Source: Chthonomonadia bacterium
GTDB taxonomy: Bacteria > Armatimonadota > HRBIN16
Direction: 5' to 3'
NCBI GenBank assembly: GCA_013314755.1
Contig: JABUFA010000001.1
Span: 87,594 to 151,593, forward strand
DNA length: 64,000 bases
Of this stretch, positions 8,573-18,785 are shown piece after piece. The stretch's first letter is position 1. Every line of letters begins with the position of its first letter. Made by a program: the position numbers and the translations under genes. The notes beneath the pieces were generated by a model, which saw nothing but the letters and a program-made list of their open reading frames with translations, did no database searches and had not been told where the DNA came from.

Positions 8573-8602
8573 AAAAAGCCTCTCCCCGCGTTGGGGAGAG
8601 GC
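8573..8602 (-). terminator. Intrinsic terminator of cimA built from the GGGGAGAGG repeat module
   Basis: On the minus strand a stem GCCTCTCCCC/GGGGAGAGGC with a short AACGC-type loop is followed by TTTTT. It lies 41 bp after the cimA stop. The 195-bp spacer 8448-8642 contains nothing else recognisable. The stem is the same module as in the other intergenic clusters. Confidence 0.75.
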
Positions 8603-8642
8603 TGGAAGAGGGGGATAACAGGTAAACCTCTCGCCGAGCCGT

Positions 8643-10229
8643 CTACCCAGCATCCTGCTTTTTCATCGTCAACAGACCGTATTCGATGCTGTCCACCAGC
8701 GCGTGCCACGAGGCTTCAATGATGTTGGTGGAGACGCCGGTGGTGCTCCATGTCTGCCCGCCGTCTTCGGACTCCACGATGACGCGCACCTTCGCAGCGG
8801 TTCCCTCCCGGACGTTCACCACGCGCACCTTGTAGTCGGTGAGGCGAATCTGCGCCAGCTCGGGGTAGAACTCGAGCAGGGCTTTGCGGAGCGCGCTGTC
8901 CAGCGCGTGCACCGGACCGTTCCCCTCGGCGACGGTCAGCATCTCGCGCCCATCCACAGCCACTTTCACCGTTGCCTCGGTCACCACCTCGCCCTTATCG
9001 CCGCGCTTCTCCACAATCACGCGGAACCCCTTCAGCTCGAACAGCTTGCGGTAGTGCCCCGTCTGTTGCATCAGCATCAGCTCAAACGAGGCTTCCGCCG
9101 CTTCGAACGAGTAGCCCTCGTTTTCCAGATGGGCGACCTTCTGCAGGACCTTGCGCACTTCGGGCGTGCTTTTGTCCAGTTGCAAGCCCAGTCGCTGAGC
9201 GTGATGCGCCACGGTGGCGCCGCCCGCCAGCTCGGAGACAAGGATGCGCCGTTCGTTGCCTACCGCAGATGGGGGAATGTGTTCGTAGGTGCGTTCGTGC
9301 TTCAGTACGGCGTCGACGTGCACTCCGCCCTTGTGCGCGAATGCGCTTCGCCCCACATACGGCATCCGGTGGTTGTGCGGCATGTTCGCCACCTCGTCCA
9401 CGTAACCGGACAACGCCGTCAGGTGACGCAGGGAATCGGGCTTCAGGCAGTCGTAACCCATCTTCAGTATCAGCGCAGGGACGATGGAGCACAGATTGGC
9501 GTTGCCGGTGCGCTCGCCATAGCCGTTGATGGTTCCCTGCACATGCATGGCGCCGTGCTCCACGGCAATCAGGCTGTTCGCCACGGCACATTCGCTGTCG
9601 TTATGCGTGTGGATACCCAGCGGCGTGCGCACGCGGGCTTTCACCTCTTCCATGATTCGCGCAATTTCCATCGGCAGGGTGCCGCCATTGGTATCGCACA
9701 GCACAAGGATGTCCGCGCCTGCTTCCTCTGCGGCGAGAAGCGTCTTGATGGCGTATTCCGGGTTGTGCTTGTAGCCGTCGAAGAAGTGTTCGGCGTCGTA
9801 GATGACCTGTGGCACGCGCTCCTTCAGGAACTTCACCGAGTCGTAAATCATCTCCAGATTCTGCTGGAGCGATACCTTTAGCGCGTGCGTCACATGCATA
9901 TCCCAGCTCTTGCCGAAGATGGTAACCACCGGAGTCTCGCACGCTACCAGCGCCTGCAGGTTCTCATCCTCTTCTGCTTTCAGTTTGGCGCGGCGCGTGC
10001 TGCCGAACGCCGCCAGCTTCGCATGGGACAGCTTCAGCGAACGCGCCCGCTGGAAGAACTCGGAATCCTTGGGATTGGAGGCGGGCCAGCCTCCCTCAAT
10101 GTAGTCCATCCCGAACTCGTCCAGCCGCTGGGCGATTTTCAGCTTGTCTTCGACGGTGAAGTTGACCCCTTCACCCTGTGAACCATCCCGTAACGTGGTG
10201 TCATAGATTTCAATGCGTCGTCCTTCCAT
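8643..10229 (-). CDS. cimA: (R)-citramalate synthase
   Basis: 528 residues. Condenses pyruvate and acetyl-CoA to citramalate, the first step of threonine-independent isoleucine synthesis. The N-terminal YDTTLRDGSQGEGVNFTVED is diagnostic of the CimA/AksA-type branch; GGWPASNPKD, the metal-binding GIHTHNDSECAVANS and NGYGERTGNANL complete the HMGL-like TIM barrel. The LeuA-type regulatory dimer domain occupies the last ~130 residues. ATG 10229 has AGGAGG 8 bases upstream. It is a single-gene unit ending in an intrinsic terminator, separate from the T-box-controlled ilv-leu cluster, so it may be regulated differently, perhaps by isoleucine feedback on the C-terminal domain. Confidence 0.95.
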   Translation of the reverse strand: MEGRRIEIYDTTLRDGSQGEGVNFTVEDKLKIAQRLDEFGMDYIEGGWPASNPKDSEFFQRARSLKLSHAKLAAFGSTRRAKLKAEEDENLQALVACETPVVTIFGKSWDMHVTHALKVSLQQNLEMIYDSVKFLKERVPQVIYDAEHFFDGYKHNPEYAIKTLLAAEEAGADILVLCDTNGGTLPMEIARIMEEVKARVRTPLGIHTHNDSECAVANSLIAVEHGAMHVQGTINGYGERTGNANLCSIVPALILKMGYDCLKPDSLRHLTALSGYVDEVANMPHNHRMPYVGRSAFAHKGGVHVDAVLKHERTYEHIPPSAVGNERRILVSELAGGATVAHHAQRLGLQLDKSTPEVRKVLQKVAHLENEGYSFEAAEASFELMLMQQTGHYRKLFELKGFRVIVEKRGDKGEVVTEATVKVAVDGREMLTVAEGNGPVHALDSALRKALLEFYPELAQIRLTDYKVRVVNVREGTAAKVRVIVESEDGGQTWSTTGVSTNIIEASWHALVDSIEYGLLTMKKQDAG

Positions 10230-10323
10230 TCGTCCAACCTCCTGATGATGACAGACCTTTGCAGGTTAACGTGCGAGTGCCAGCGAAAGGAGATAGTACT
10301 TCAGATGTTAAGCGGAGACGGGC

Positions 10324-11394
10324 ATGAAAACGGAAGTCCAGATTGACGGCAACCGTTTTTTGATTAACGGGCGTCCCACCTACCAGGGCGTCTCTTACAA
10401 AGGGATGCCGGTGGAAGGGTTGCTGTTTAACTCGCGCATGGTGCAGGCGATTTTTGACGACGAGTGCGAGCAAACCCGCCACCTGTGGGCGTACCCCGAT
10501 ACCGGCGTCTGGGACCCCGACCGCAACACCGACGAGTTTTGTAAGATGCTTCCCGTTTATCGCTCGTACGGTCTTCTGGCGGTGACGGTAGGGCTTCAGG
10601 GAGGCGGTTCGGTATACACCCCGGAGGTATACGACCGATATGTCAACTCCGCTTTCACGCCCGATGGCAGGTTCAAACAGCCCTATTTTGACCGCCTTCT
10701 GCGCGTGCTCAAAGCCGCCGACGAAGCGGGCATGGTGGTGATTGTGAACTACTTCTATGTGAAACACGCCCGCCGATTCGTTTCCGAGAAGGTGGTGTAC
10801 GACGTCGCCGTGCGCACGACCGAGTGGTTGCTGTCCACCGGCTACCGCAACATTCTGGTAGACGTCGCCAACGAGTCCGCCAGCTGGTGGCAGTTCCCTG
10901 TGCTGGAGCCCGACAACATCCACCGCGTGATTCAGATGGTCAAAAACGTGACTTACAAGGGCAGGCGGTTGCTGGTGGGCAGTAGCACAGGCGGCGGCGA
11001 CCAGATACCCACCGAAGCCTGGCTGGAGGCGGAAGACCTCACCCTGCCGCACGGCAACGGCTGTATGCCCGAGGAACTGCGCGACAAAATCCGGCGCATC
11101 CGCCAGACGCAGGCTTATCGCAAGCGCCACCGCCCTATCGTGATCAACGAGGACAGCGTTTTTCTGGACAACTTGGAAGCCGCGCTGAGCGAATACGCCT
11201 CGTGGGGATTCTACCACCAGGGCTACGGCAGTATGTACAAAGACCGCCGCATGGACTGGACGGTGAAGCCCCGCGAACGAGACTACGCCCTCCTCAGCGG
11301 TTTCCAGACCGTTCCGGTTAACTGGTCCATTAACGACGAGCATAAACGTGCCTTCTTCCAGAAACTGCGAGAGATTACCGGAGGCGGTATGTGA
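10324..11394 (+). CDS. Putative clan GH-A (GH5-like) glycoside hydrolase, cytoplasmic
   Basis: 356 residues, no signal peptide. The layout is a (beta/alpha)8 barrel like GH5/GH42 relatives: NGRPTYQGVSYKGMP at the start, a strand ending ILVDVANESASWW whose NE is a candidate acid/base pair, and PIVINEDS, which could hold the catalytic nucleophile on strand 7. I cannot assign a numbered family or substrate. The GTGA overlap with the next gene couples it to an auxin-efflux-type carrier. Expression probably starts in the 94-bp divergent spacer shared with cimA. It could also be a non-catalytic barrel; the two glutamates are the only evidence for hydrolysis. Confidence 0.6.
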   Translation: MKTEVQIDGNRFLINGRPTYQGVSYKGMPVEGLLFNSRMVQAIFDDECEQTRHLWAYPDTGVWDPDRNTDEFCKMLPVYRSYGLLAVTVGLQGGGSVYTPEVYDRYVNSAFTPDGRFKQPYFDRLLRVLKAADEAGMVVIVNYFYVKHARRFVSEKVVYDVAVRTTEWLLSTGYRNILVDVANESASWWQFPVLEPDNIHRVIQMVKNVTYKGRRLLVGSSTGGGDQIPTEAWLEAEDLTLPHGNGCMPEELRDKIRRIRQTQAYRKRHRPIVINEDSVFLDNLEAALSEYASWGFYHQGYGSMYKDRRMDWTVKPRERDYALLSGFQTVPVNWSINDEHKRAFFQKLREITGGGM

Positions 11395-12293
11395 GCGCCT
11401 TCGGCATCTTCTGGCAGGTCATCTTCCCCATTTTCTTCATTATCCTCGTGGGCGCGCTGTTAGAACGCGCCCTGACTCTGGACATCTCCACGCTAACGCG
11501 CATCAACTTCTATGCCTTCGTGCCTGCGCTGGTGTTCGTCAAAATGCTCCAGGCAGACCTGGCTCTGCTGACGATGGGCAGTATCGCCCTGTTCGTGCTG
11601 TTGCACAGCGCTCTGCTTTTTGGACTGGCGTTGTTGATTTACCGACATCCCCTGTTTGCCCCATACCGCAAGGTGCTTCTCCTTGCTTCCATGCTGACCA
11701 ACGCAGGCAACTACGGCATCCCCTTTGTACTGCTCGCCTTCGGCGACCGGTACGCCAGCGTCAGCGCGGTCATTTTTCTGGTGCAGAACCTGATGACCTT
11801 CACCTTCGGTATCCTGCTAATGGAAAGCGGACAGGCGCAGCGTGCACACATCCTGCGCTCTATCACACGCCTTCCCGTCATCTATGCGCTTGTCGGCGCG
11901 CTTGCGCTCGATGCCTTTTCGGTTAAATTACCGTCCCCGCTGGCGATACCGCTGGACTACATGGCGAACGCTCTGGTGCCGGTCGCCCTGTTAACGCTGG
12001 GCACGCAGCTGGGCAGGGGCATCGGTCGCCCATCGGTGGCGTTGCTGGCGATACCCGTCGCTCTGCGCCTGGTCGTTGCGCCCCTGCTGGCTCTGGTTCT
12101 GCTTCCCCTGTTCGGCTTGTCCGCCGACATTGGCAAGGTGCTGGTCGCCACGGCGGGCTTGCCGATTGCCGTCAATGTATTCATTCTGTCCGCTCAGTAC
12201 CGAACGCAGGAGACGTTCGCCTCGCAGGTGGTCACCGTTTCCACCCTGCTCAGTGCGCTCACGCAGTCGGTCTGGCTGACTCTGCTTCGCTGA
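11391..12293 (+). CDS. AEC (auxin efflux carrier) family transporter
   Basis: 300 residues, about ten membrane segments in two halves, each ending in the family's crossover region: MLTNAGNYGIPFVLLAFG in the first half and ATAGLPIAVNVFILSAQY in the second. AEC proteins move organic acids and other small anions; members near malate or amino-acid genes are common but specificity varies. GTG start overlaps the TGA of the glycosidase-like gene. It converges with glnB, with only 3 bp between the stops. Confidence 0.88.
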   Translation: MSAFGIFWQVIFPIFFIILVGALLERALTLDISTLTRINFYAFVPALVFVKMLQADLALLTMGSIALFVLLHSALLFGLALLIYRHPLFAPYRKVLLLASMLTNAGNYGIPFVLLAFGDRYASVSAVIFLVQNLMTFTFGILLMESGQAQRAHILRSITRLPVIYALVGALALDAFSVKLPSPLAIPLDYMANALVPVALLTLGTQLGRGIGRPSVALLAIPVALRLVVAPLLALVLLPLFGLSADIGKVLVATAGLPIAVNVFILSAQYRTQETFASQVVTVSTLLSALTQSVWLTLLR

Positions 12294-12296
12294 AGG

Positions 12297-13717
<1,421 letters not shown>

Positions 13718-13978
13718 TGCCAGAACCTCCTGCACTGTACTGTAGTTAAGAGAAGAAAAGTGTGAAGAATGAAGGCGCACAAGATGTGGAACGCACTGAA
13801 GCAGTGCGAGGCGTCAAATATCAACCTCCGTATCGGCTTCGCTGGCGGAAAGCCAGTTACAGGGGAGGAGGAGACGCGGCATCGTGCGAGGCTTCGCTGT
13901 GAACACGAAACCGCGTCTCAGTCGGCAACCTGCCTCTTCTCGCAGGGCGTATCCCGAACGAATCCTGAGCATCGTCGG
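13718..13978 (-). other. Intra-operon spacer with three hairpins upstream of leuB
   Basis: No gene seen. Three potential stems occur: CGCACTG/CAGTGCG (13790-13806), CTGGC/GCCAG (about 13842-13856) and a 9-bp GAGACGCGG/CCGCGTCTC pair (13871-13879 with 13911-13919). No T-run follows on the minus strand, and I see no leader peptide rich in leucine. They may be mRNA-processing or stability elements. Confidence 0.4.
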
Positions 13979-14608
13979 CTACGAAGTTTCCTCCGGCACA
14001 TATTCGCGTGTCGTCACCATCGCTTCGTCGTACTCGGGCATCCTGTCGGTACGGGCGATATGCGGAGCCATCTCGCGCAGGTCAAAATAGTTGCGCCCGA
14101 CCACGTTGCGCAGCTCGCGGGCAGTCATCTCGGGATGAGCCACCACCGCCACCCGCTTGCCCTTACAGCGCAACAGCTCCAGCGCACGCTCGAAATCGCC
14201 ATCTCCGCTCATCAACACGCACATGTCGAACAGGTTCAGCGTGTTGAACATATCAATAACCAGTTCAACATCCAGATTCGCCTTTTCGACAATTTCGCCC
14301 GTGGTGTCATCAATGACCTGTTTAATGTTTTTGGTACGCACGATATAGCCCGAGTACATCAGATACTCGTGAAACCGAATATCCCTTGCCAGAGTGGCGC
14401 TGTCCGCGCCGGTGTAATAGTACGCCTCACTGATGATATTGCCCTGTGCTGGTCCAAAATAGTGAAGCACTTTTCGGAAGTCAATGAACCAGCCCAGTCG
14501 CTTCTGGGCATAGTACATATTTGCCCCGTCCACAAAGATGCTCACGCGAAGAGGTGGCTGACGCACCAGTATCCCCCGTTCGTACTTCCATGCGTCGCGT
14601 GAGTACAT
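13979..14608 (-). CDS. NYN-domain (LabA/DUF88-like, PIN-fold) putative ribonuclease
   Basis: 209 residues. The NYN core is clear: VSIFVDGANMYYAQK holds the first metal-binding aspartate, EKANLDVELVIDMFN the second, and VLMSGDGDFERALELLRCKG the SGDGDF signature with two further acidic residues; AREL near residue 175 ends the domain. NYN proteins are PIN-fold Mg-dependent nucleases acting on RNA. ATG 14608 follows GGAGG closely. It lies inside a branched-chain amino acid operon between a small membrane gene and leuB, with no obvious partner. Whether it processes the operon mRNA, which starts with a T-box leader, is speculation. Confidence 0.85.
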   Translation of the reverse strand: MYSRDAWKYERGILVRQPPLRVSIFVDGANMYYAQKRLGWFIDFRKVLHYFGPAQGNIISEAYYYTGADSATLARDIRFHEYLMYSGYIVRTKNIKQVIDDTTGEIVEKANLDVELVIDMFNTLNLFDMCVLMSGDGDFERALELLRCKGKRVAVVAHPEMTARELRNVVGRNYFDLREMAPHIARTDRMPEYDEAMVTTREYVPEETS

Positions 14609-14649
14609 AGCTCCTCCTTTCACCCAGTGTCTGTATGTTCCCCTTCCTT

Positions 14650-15078
14650 TTAAACATGCCTAACTCGTGTTCCTGCTTTAACTGCAAAGTTTCTGGGAAC
14701 AGCCTGTTTTTCCTCTTCCCGATGCTGTTGCAGGCTCCGTTCAATGGCTTGCTGGGCGTGTTCCACCCTCTGCTGAATCTGCTTCTGCAACCGTTCCCGG
14801 TCGGGAAACGCCAATCCCCTGGCGATGCCGATAGCCAGAGATAGCAGTGCATACACCAGCCACAGGCGACCGTAAAAGAGCGAGCCTTCTACCCACAGAG
14901 GCAGGGGGATGAGCAGGCTGAACAGGTACAGCGTGGTCATCCACCGCGTCCACTCCGCCCGCAGAGTGAAGCCCAGCCGGTCGGCGACGCCGTGCCCTAC
15001 AATGCCGCCGAGGAAGAACAGACCGATCGACGGCACGTACACCTGCATCATCCCCAGTACTGTCTGCCAGTAGTCCAT
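14650..15078 (-). CDS. Hypothetical three-helix membrane protein with coiled-coil tail
   Basis: 142 residues. Hydrophobic segments at about 10-30, 48-66 and 70-88 are followed by a charged helix (DRERLQKQIQQRVEHAQQAI) likely to form a cytoplasmic coiled coil. I recognise no family. It begins 2 bp after the leuA stop and precedes the NYN gene by 41 bp, so it is in the operon. Confidence 0.7.
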   Translation of the reverse strand: MDYWQTVLGMMQVYVPSIGLFFLGGIVGHGVADRLGFTLRAEWTRWMTTLYLFSLLIPLPLWVEGSLFYGRLWLVYALLSLAIGIARGLAFPDRERLQKQIQQRVEHAQQAIERSLQQHREEEKQAVPRNFAVKAGTRVRHV

Positions 15079-15080
15079 GC

Positions 15081-16652
15081 CTACATCCGTTCCAGTTCTT
15101 CTGCTATCGCCGTGCGGCGCACGCCCGAACGCCTGTCCAGCAGTTTGTTCAGCGCCTGCACATAGGCTTTCGCGCTGGCGACCACGATGTCGGTGGCAGA
15201 ACCCCTGCCGGTAAACACGTCGCCCTCCTGTCCGCGCACACGCACGGTCACCTCCGCCATCGCGTCGATGCCTTCGGTCACCGCCTGCATGGTGAACTCC
15301 AGCAGTTCGTTGGGCGCCTGCACGATGTTGTTAATCGCGCTGTACGCGGCGTCCACCGGTCCCGTGCCGGTAGCGGTGGCGACGTGCTCCTCGCCGTTGG
15401 CGTGGCGCAGTTTCACGGTGGCGGTGGGCACAACCTTGTCGCCTGCCAGCGCCTGCACGTGCACCAGCTCGTAGGTCTGAACCACCGTGGAAGCGACGTC
15501 GGCGACAAGAGCCTCCAGGTCCTCATCATACACCTGCTTCTTCTTGTCCGCCAGCTCCAGGAACCGCTCGTAGATGCGCTCGAACTGCTCACCCTCGAAG
15601 CGGTATCCCAGCTCTTCCAGGCGATGGCGCACGCCATGCCGTCCGCTGCGCGCGGTGAGGATGATTTTGCTCTCGGTAATACCCACCGAACGCGGGTCGA
15701 TAATCTCGTAGGTGGTGCGCTCCTTCAGCACGCCATCCTGATGGATGCCCGACGAATGGGCAAAGGCGTTGGCGCCCACGATGGCTTTGTTCGGCGGCAC
15801 CAGAATGCCCGTCAGGGTACTGACCAGTCGGCTTGTTTTGTAGATTTCGGTGGTGTTGATACCCGTGTACATGTTCTTGAACACGTCCTTGCGGGTATGG
15901 ATAGCCATCACTACCTCTTCCAGCGAGGTGTTGCCCGCTCGCTCACCGATGCCGTTGATGGTCACCTCCACCTGACGTGCCCCGTTCAGCACCCCAGCCA
16001 GCGTGTTGGCGGTTGCCATGCCCAGGTCATCGTGGCAGTGCACCGAGACAATGGCTTTGTCGATGTTGGGCACGTTGTTCATGATGCCCCGGATTAACGC
16101 GCCGAACTCCTCGGGAACGGTGTAACCGGTGGTATCGGGCACGTTGATCACGGTTGCGCCCGCGTTGATGACCGCCTCGATGACGCGGTAGATGTACTCG
16201 GGGTCGGCGCGTCCGGCGTCCTCCATGAAGTACTCCACCTCGTCCACGAAGCGTCGGGCGAACTTCACCGCGTCCACTCCGCGCTCTAACGCCTCTTCGC
16301 GCGTCATGCGCAGTTTATACTTCAGGTGGATGTCGGAGACGCCCAGTCCAGTATGGATGCGCGGGCGTTTGGCGGGCTTGAGTGCCTCTGCAGCCACCTC
16401 AATGTCTTTGTGCACTGCACGGGTCAGCCCACACACCGCCGCGTTCTGCACGATTTTGCTGACCTCCTGCACGGCGCGGAAGTCGCCCGGCGAAGAGATG
16501 GGGAAGCCCGCTTCGATTACGTCCACCCCCAGCCGTTCCAGCTGCCGGGCGATTTCGATCTTCTCCTCCACGTTCAGGGATGCGCCCGGAGATTGTTCGC
16601 CGTCGCGCAGGGTGGTATCAAAAACGAAGATGCGTACCCCGTCACCAGTCAT
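15081..16652 (-). CDS. leuA: 2-isopropylmalate synthase
   Basis: 523 residues, the long bacterial (LeuA type 1) form. Joins acetyl-CoA to 2-ketoisovalerate, committing carbon to leucine. FDTTLRDGEQSPGASLN holds the catalytic arginine and metal-binding aspartate; VSVHCHDDLGMATANT gives the metal histidines; NGIGERAGNTSLEE and the HSSGIHQDG segment follow. The C-terminal ~130 residues form the leucine-binding regulatory domain (GTGPVDAAYSAINN). ATG 16652 lies 18 bp after ilvC. It is therefore under both T-box control at the operon head and probable feedback inhibition. Confidence 0.96.
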   Translation of the reverse strand: MTGDGVRIFVFDTTLRDGEQSPGASLNVEEKIEIARQLERLGVDVIEAGFPISSPGDFRAVQEVSKIVQNAAVCGLTRAVHKDIEVAAEALKPAKRPRIHTGLGVSDIHLKYKLRMTREEALERGVDAVKFARRFVDEVEYFMEDAGRADPEYIYRVIEAVINAGATVINVPDTTGYTVPEEFGALIRGIMNNVPNIDKAIVSVHCHDDLGMATANTLAGVLNGARQVEVTINGIGERAGNTSLEEVVMAIHTRKDVFKNMYTGINTTEIYKTSRLVSTLTGILVPPNKAIVGANAFAHSSGIHQDGVLKERTTYEIIDPRSVGITESKIILTARSGRHGVRHRLEELGYRFEGEQFERIYERFLELADKKKQVYDEDLEALVADVASTVVQTYELVHVQALAGDKVVPTATVKLRHANGEEHVATATGTGPVDAAYSAINNIVQAPNELLEFTMQAVTEGIDAMAEVTVRVRGQEGDVFTGRGSATDIVVASAKAYVQALNKLLDRRSGVRRTAIAEELERM

Positions 16653-16670
16653 GGTGCATCACCTGTCCTT

Positions 16671-17941
<1,271 letters not shown>

Positions 17942-18254
17942 AGGATGTGTTCCCCCGTCTTGTGCGAAGTGCGGTCACGTAGCCCGCGATGGCGCCCAGC
18001 GCAACGAACAGGGCAAGGTTCACCAGCAGATTGCGTACCGTGTCCAGACCCAACCGGTCGGTAATGGCGTTGTAGATGCGCCAGAGGAGCCAGTTGGCGG
18101 TGAGGAGCAGTCCCCACAGCAAGCCGGTGAGCGGTCGCCTGCCCCTTACCCAGCCGATGCCAGCCCCAATCAGGGGACCGGCGATAGCCAGAGCAAGGAA
18201 CAGCGTTTCAACCTGCCCTGCGGTGACTATCTCCTGCACCGCCACCCTCCCGGA

Positions 18255-18770
18255 TTACGCGGTTTTGGTGCCGCGTGCCATCGCGATAACGCCCGTCCGA
18301 GCCATTTCGCGGATGCCGTAAGGCGCCATCAGGCGGGCGAAGGCGTCGATTTTGTCCGGTCCGCCGGTCAGCTCTATCAGAAACGTCTTCTCGCCCACAT
18401 CGATGACGCGCCCGCGGAACACCTCCGCCAGCTGCAGAATCTCTGAGCGGTCTTTCGGCTCGGCGTTGACCTTAATCAGCGCGAGCTCGCGCTCCACCGC
18501 TGCGTGTTCGATGTAATCCACCACGCGGATGACCTCTATCAGCTTGTTGAGCTGCTTGGTGATTTGCTCAATCACCCGGTCATCTCCTCGCGCCACGATA
18601 GTCATCCGCGAGACCTCCGGGTTTTCGGTGACCGATACCGCCAGAGACTCGATGTTGAAACCTCGCCTGGCGAACAGTCCCGCCACTCGCGCAAGCACAC
18701 CCGGATGGTTCTGCACCAGCGCGGTTATCGTATGCTGGTGTTCTCTCCCGTTGCCATTCATCCCTGCCAT
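18255..18770 (-). CDS. ilvN: Acetolactate synthase small (regulatory) subunit
   Basis: 171 residues. The ACT domain begins HTITALVQNHPGVLARVAGL and RRGFNIESLAVS, the valine-binding surface known from IlvH; the C-terminal half (IELTGGPDKIDAF) is the usual second domain. It activates the catalytic subunit and mediates feedback by valine. It starts 15 bp after ilvB; ATG 18770 or 18761 are both possible. Confidence 0.95.
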   Translation of the reverse strand: MAGMNGNGREHQHTITALVQNHPGVLARVAGLFARRGFNIESLAVSVTENPEVSRMTIVARGDDRVIEQITKQLNKLIEVIRVVDYIEHAAVERELALIKVNAEPKDRSEILQLAEVFRGRVIDVGEKTFLIELTGGPDKIDAFARLMAPYGIREMARTGVIAMARGTKTA

Positions 18771-18785
18771 CGTGTTTGCACTCCC

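Noticed and set aside
8703-9881. 392-codon plus-strand open frame
   Set aside because: Exact antisense of citramalate synthase; no ribosome site and no protein-like pattern.
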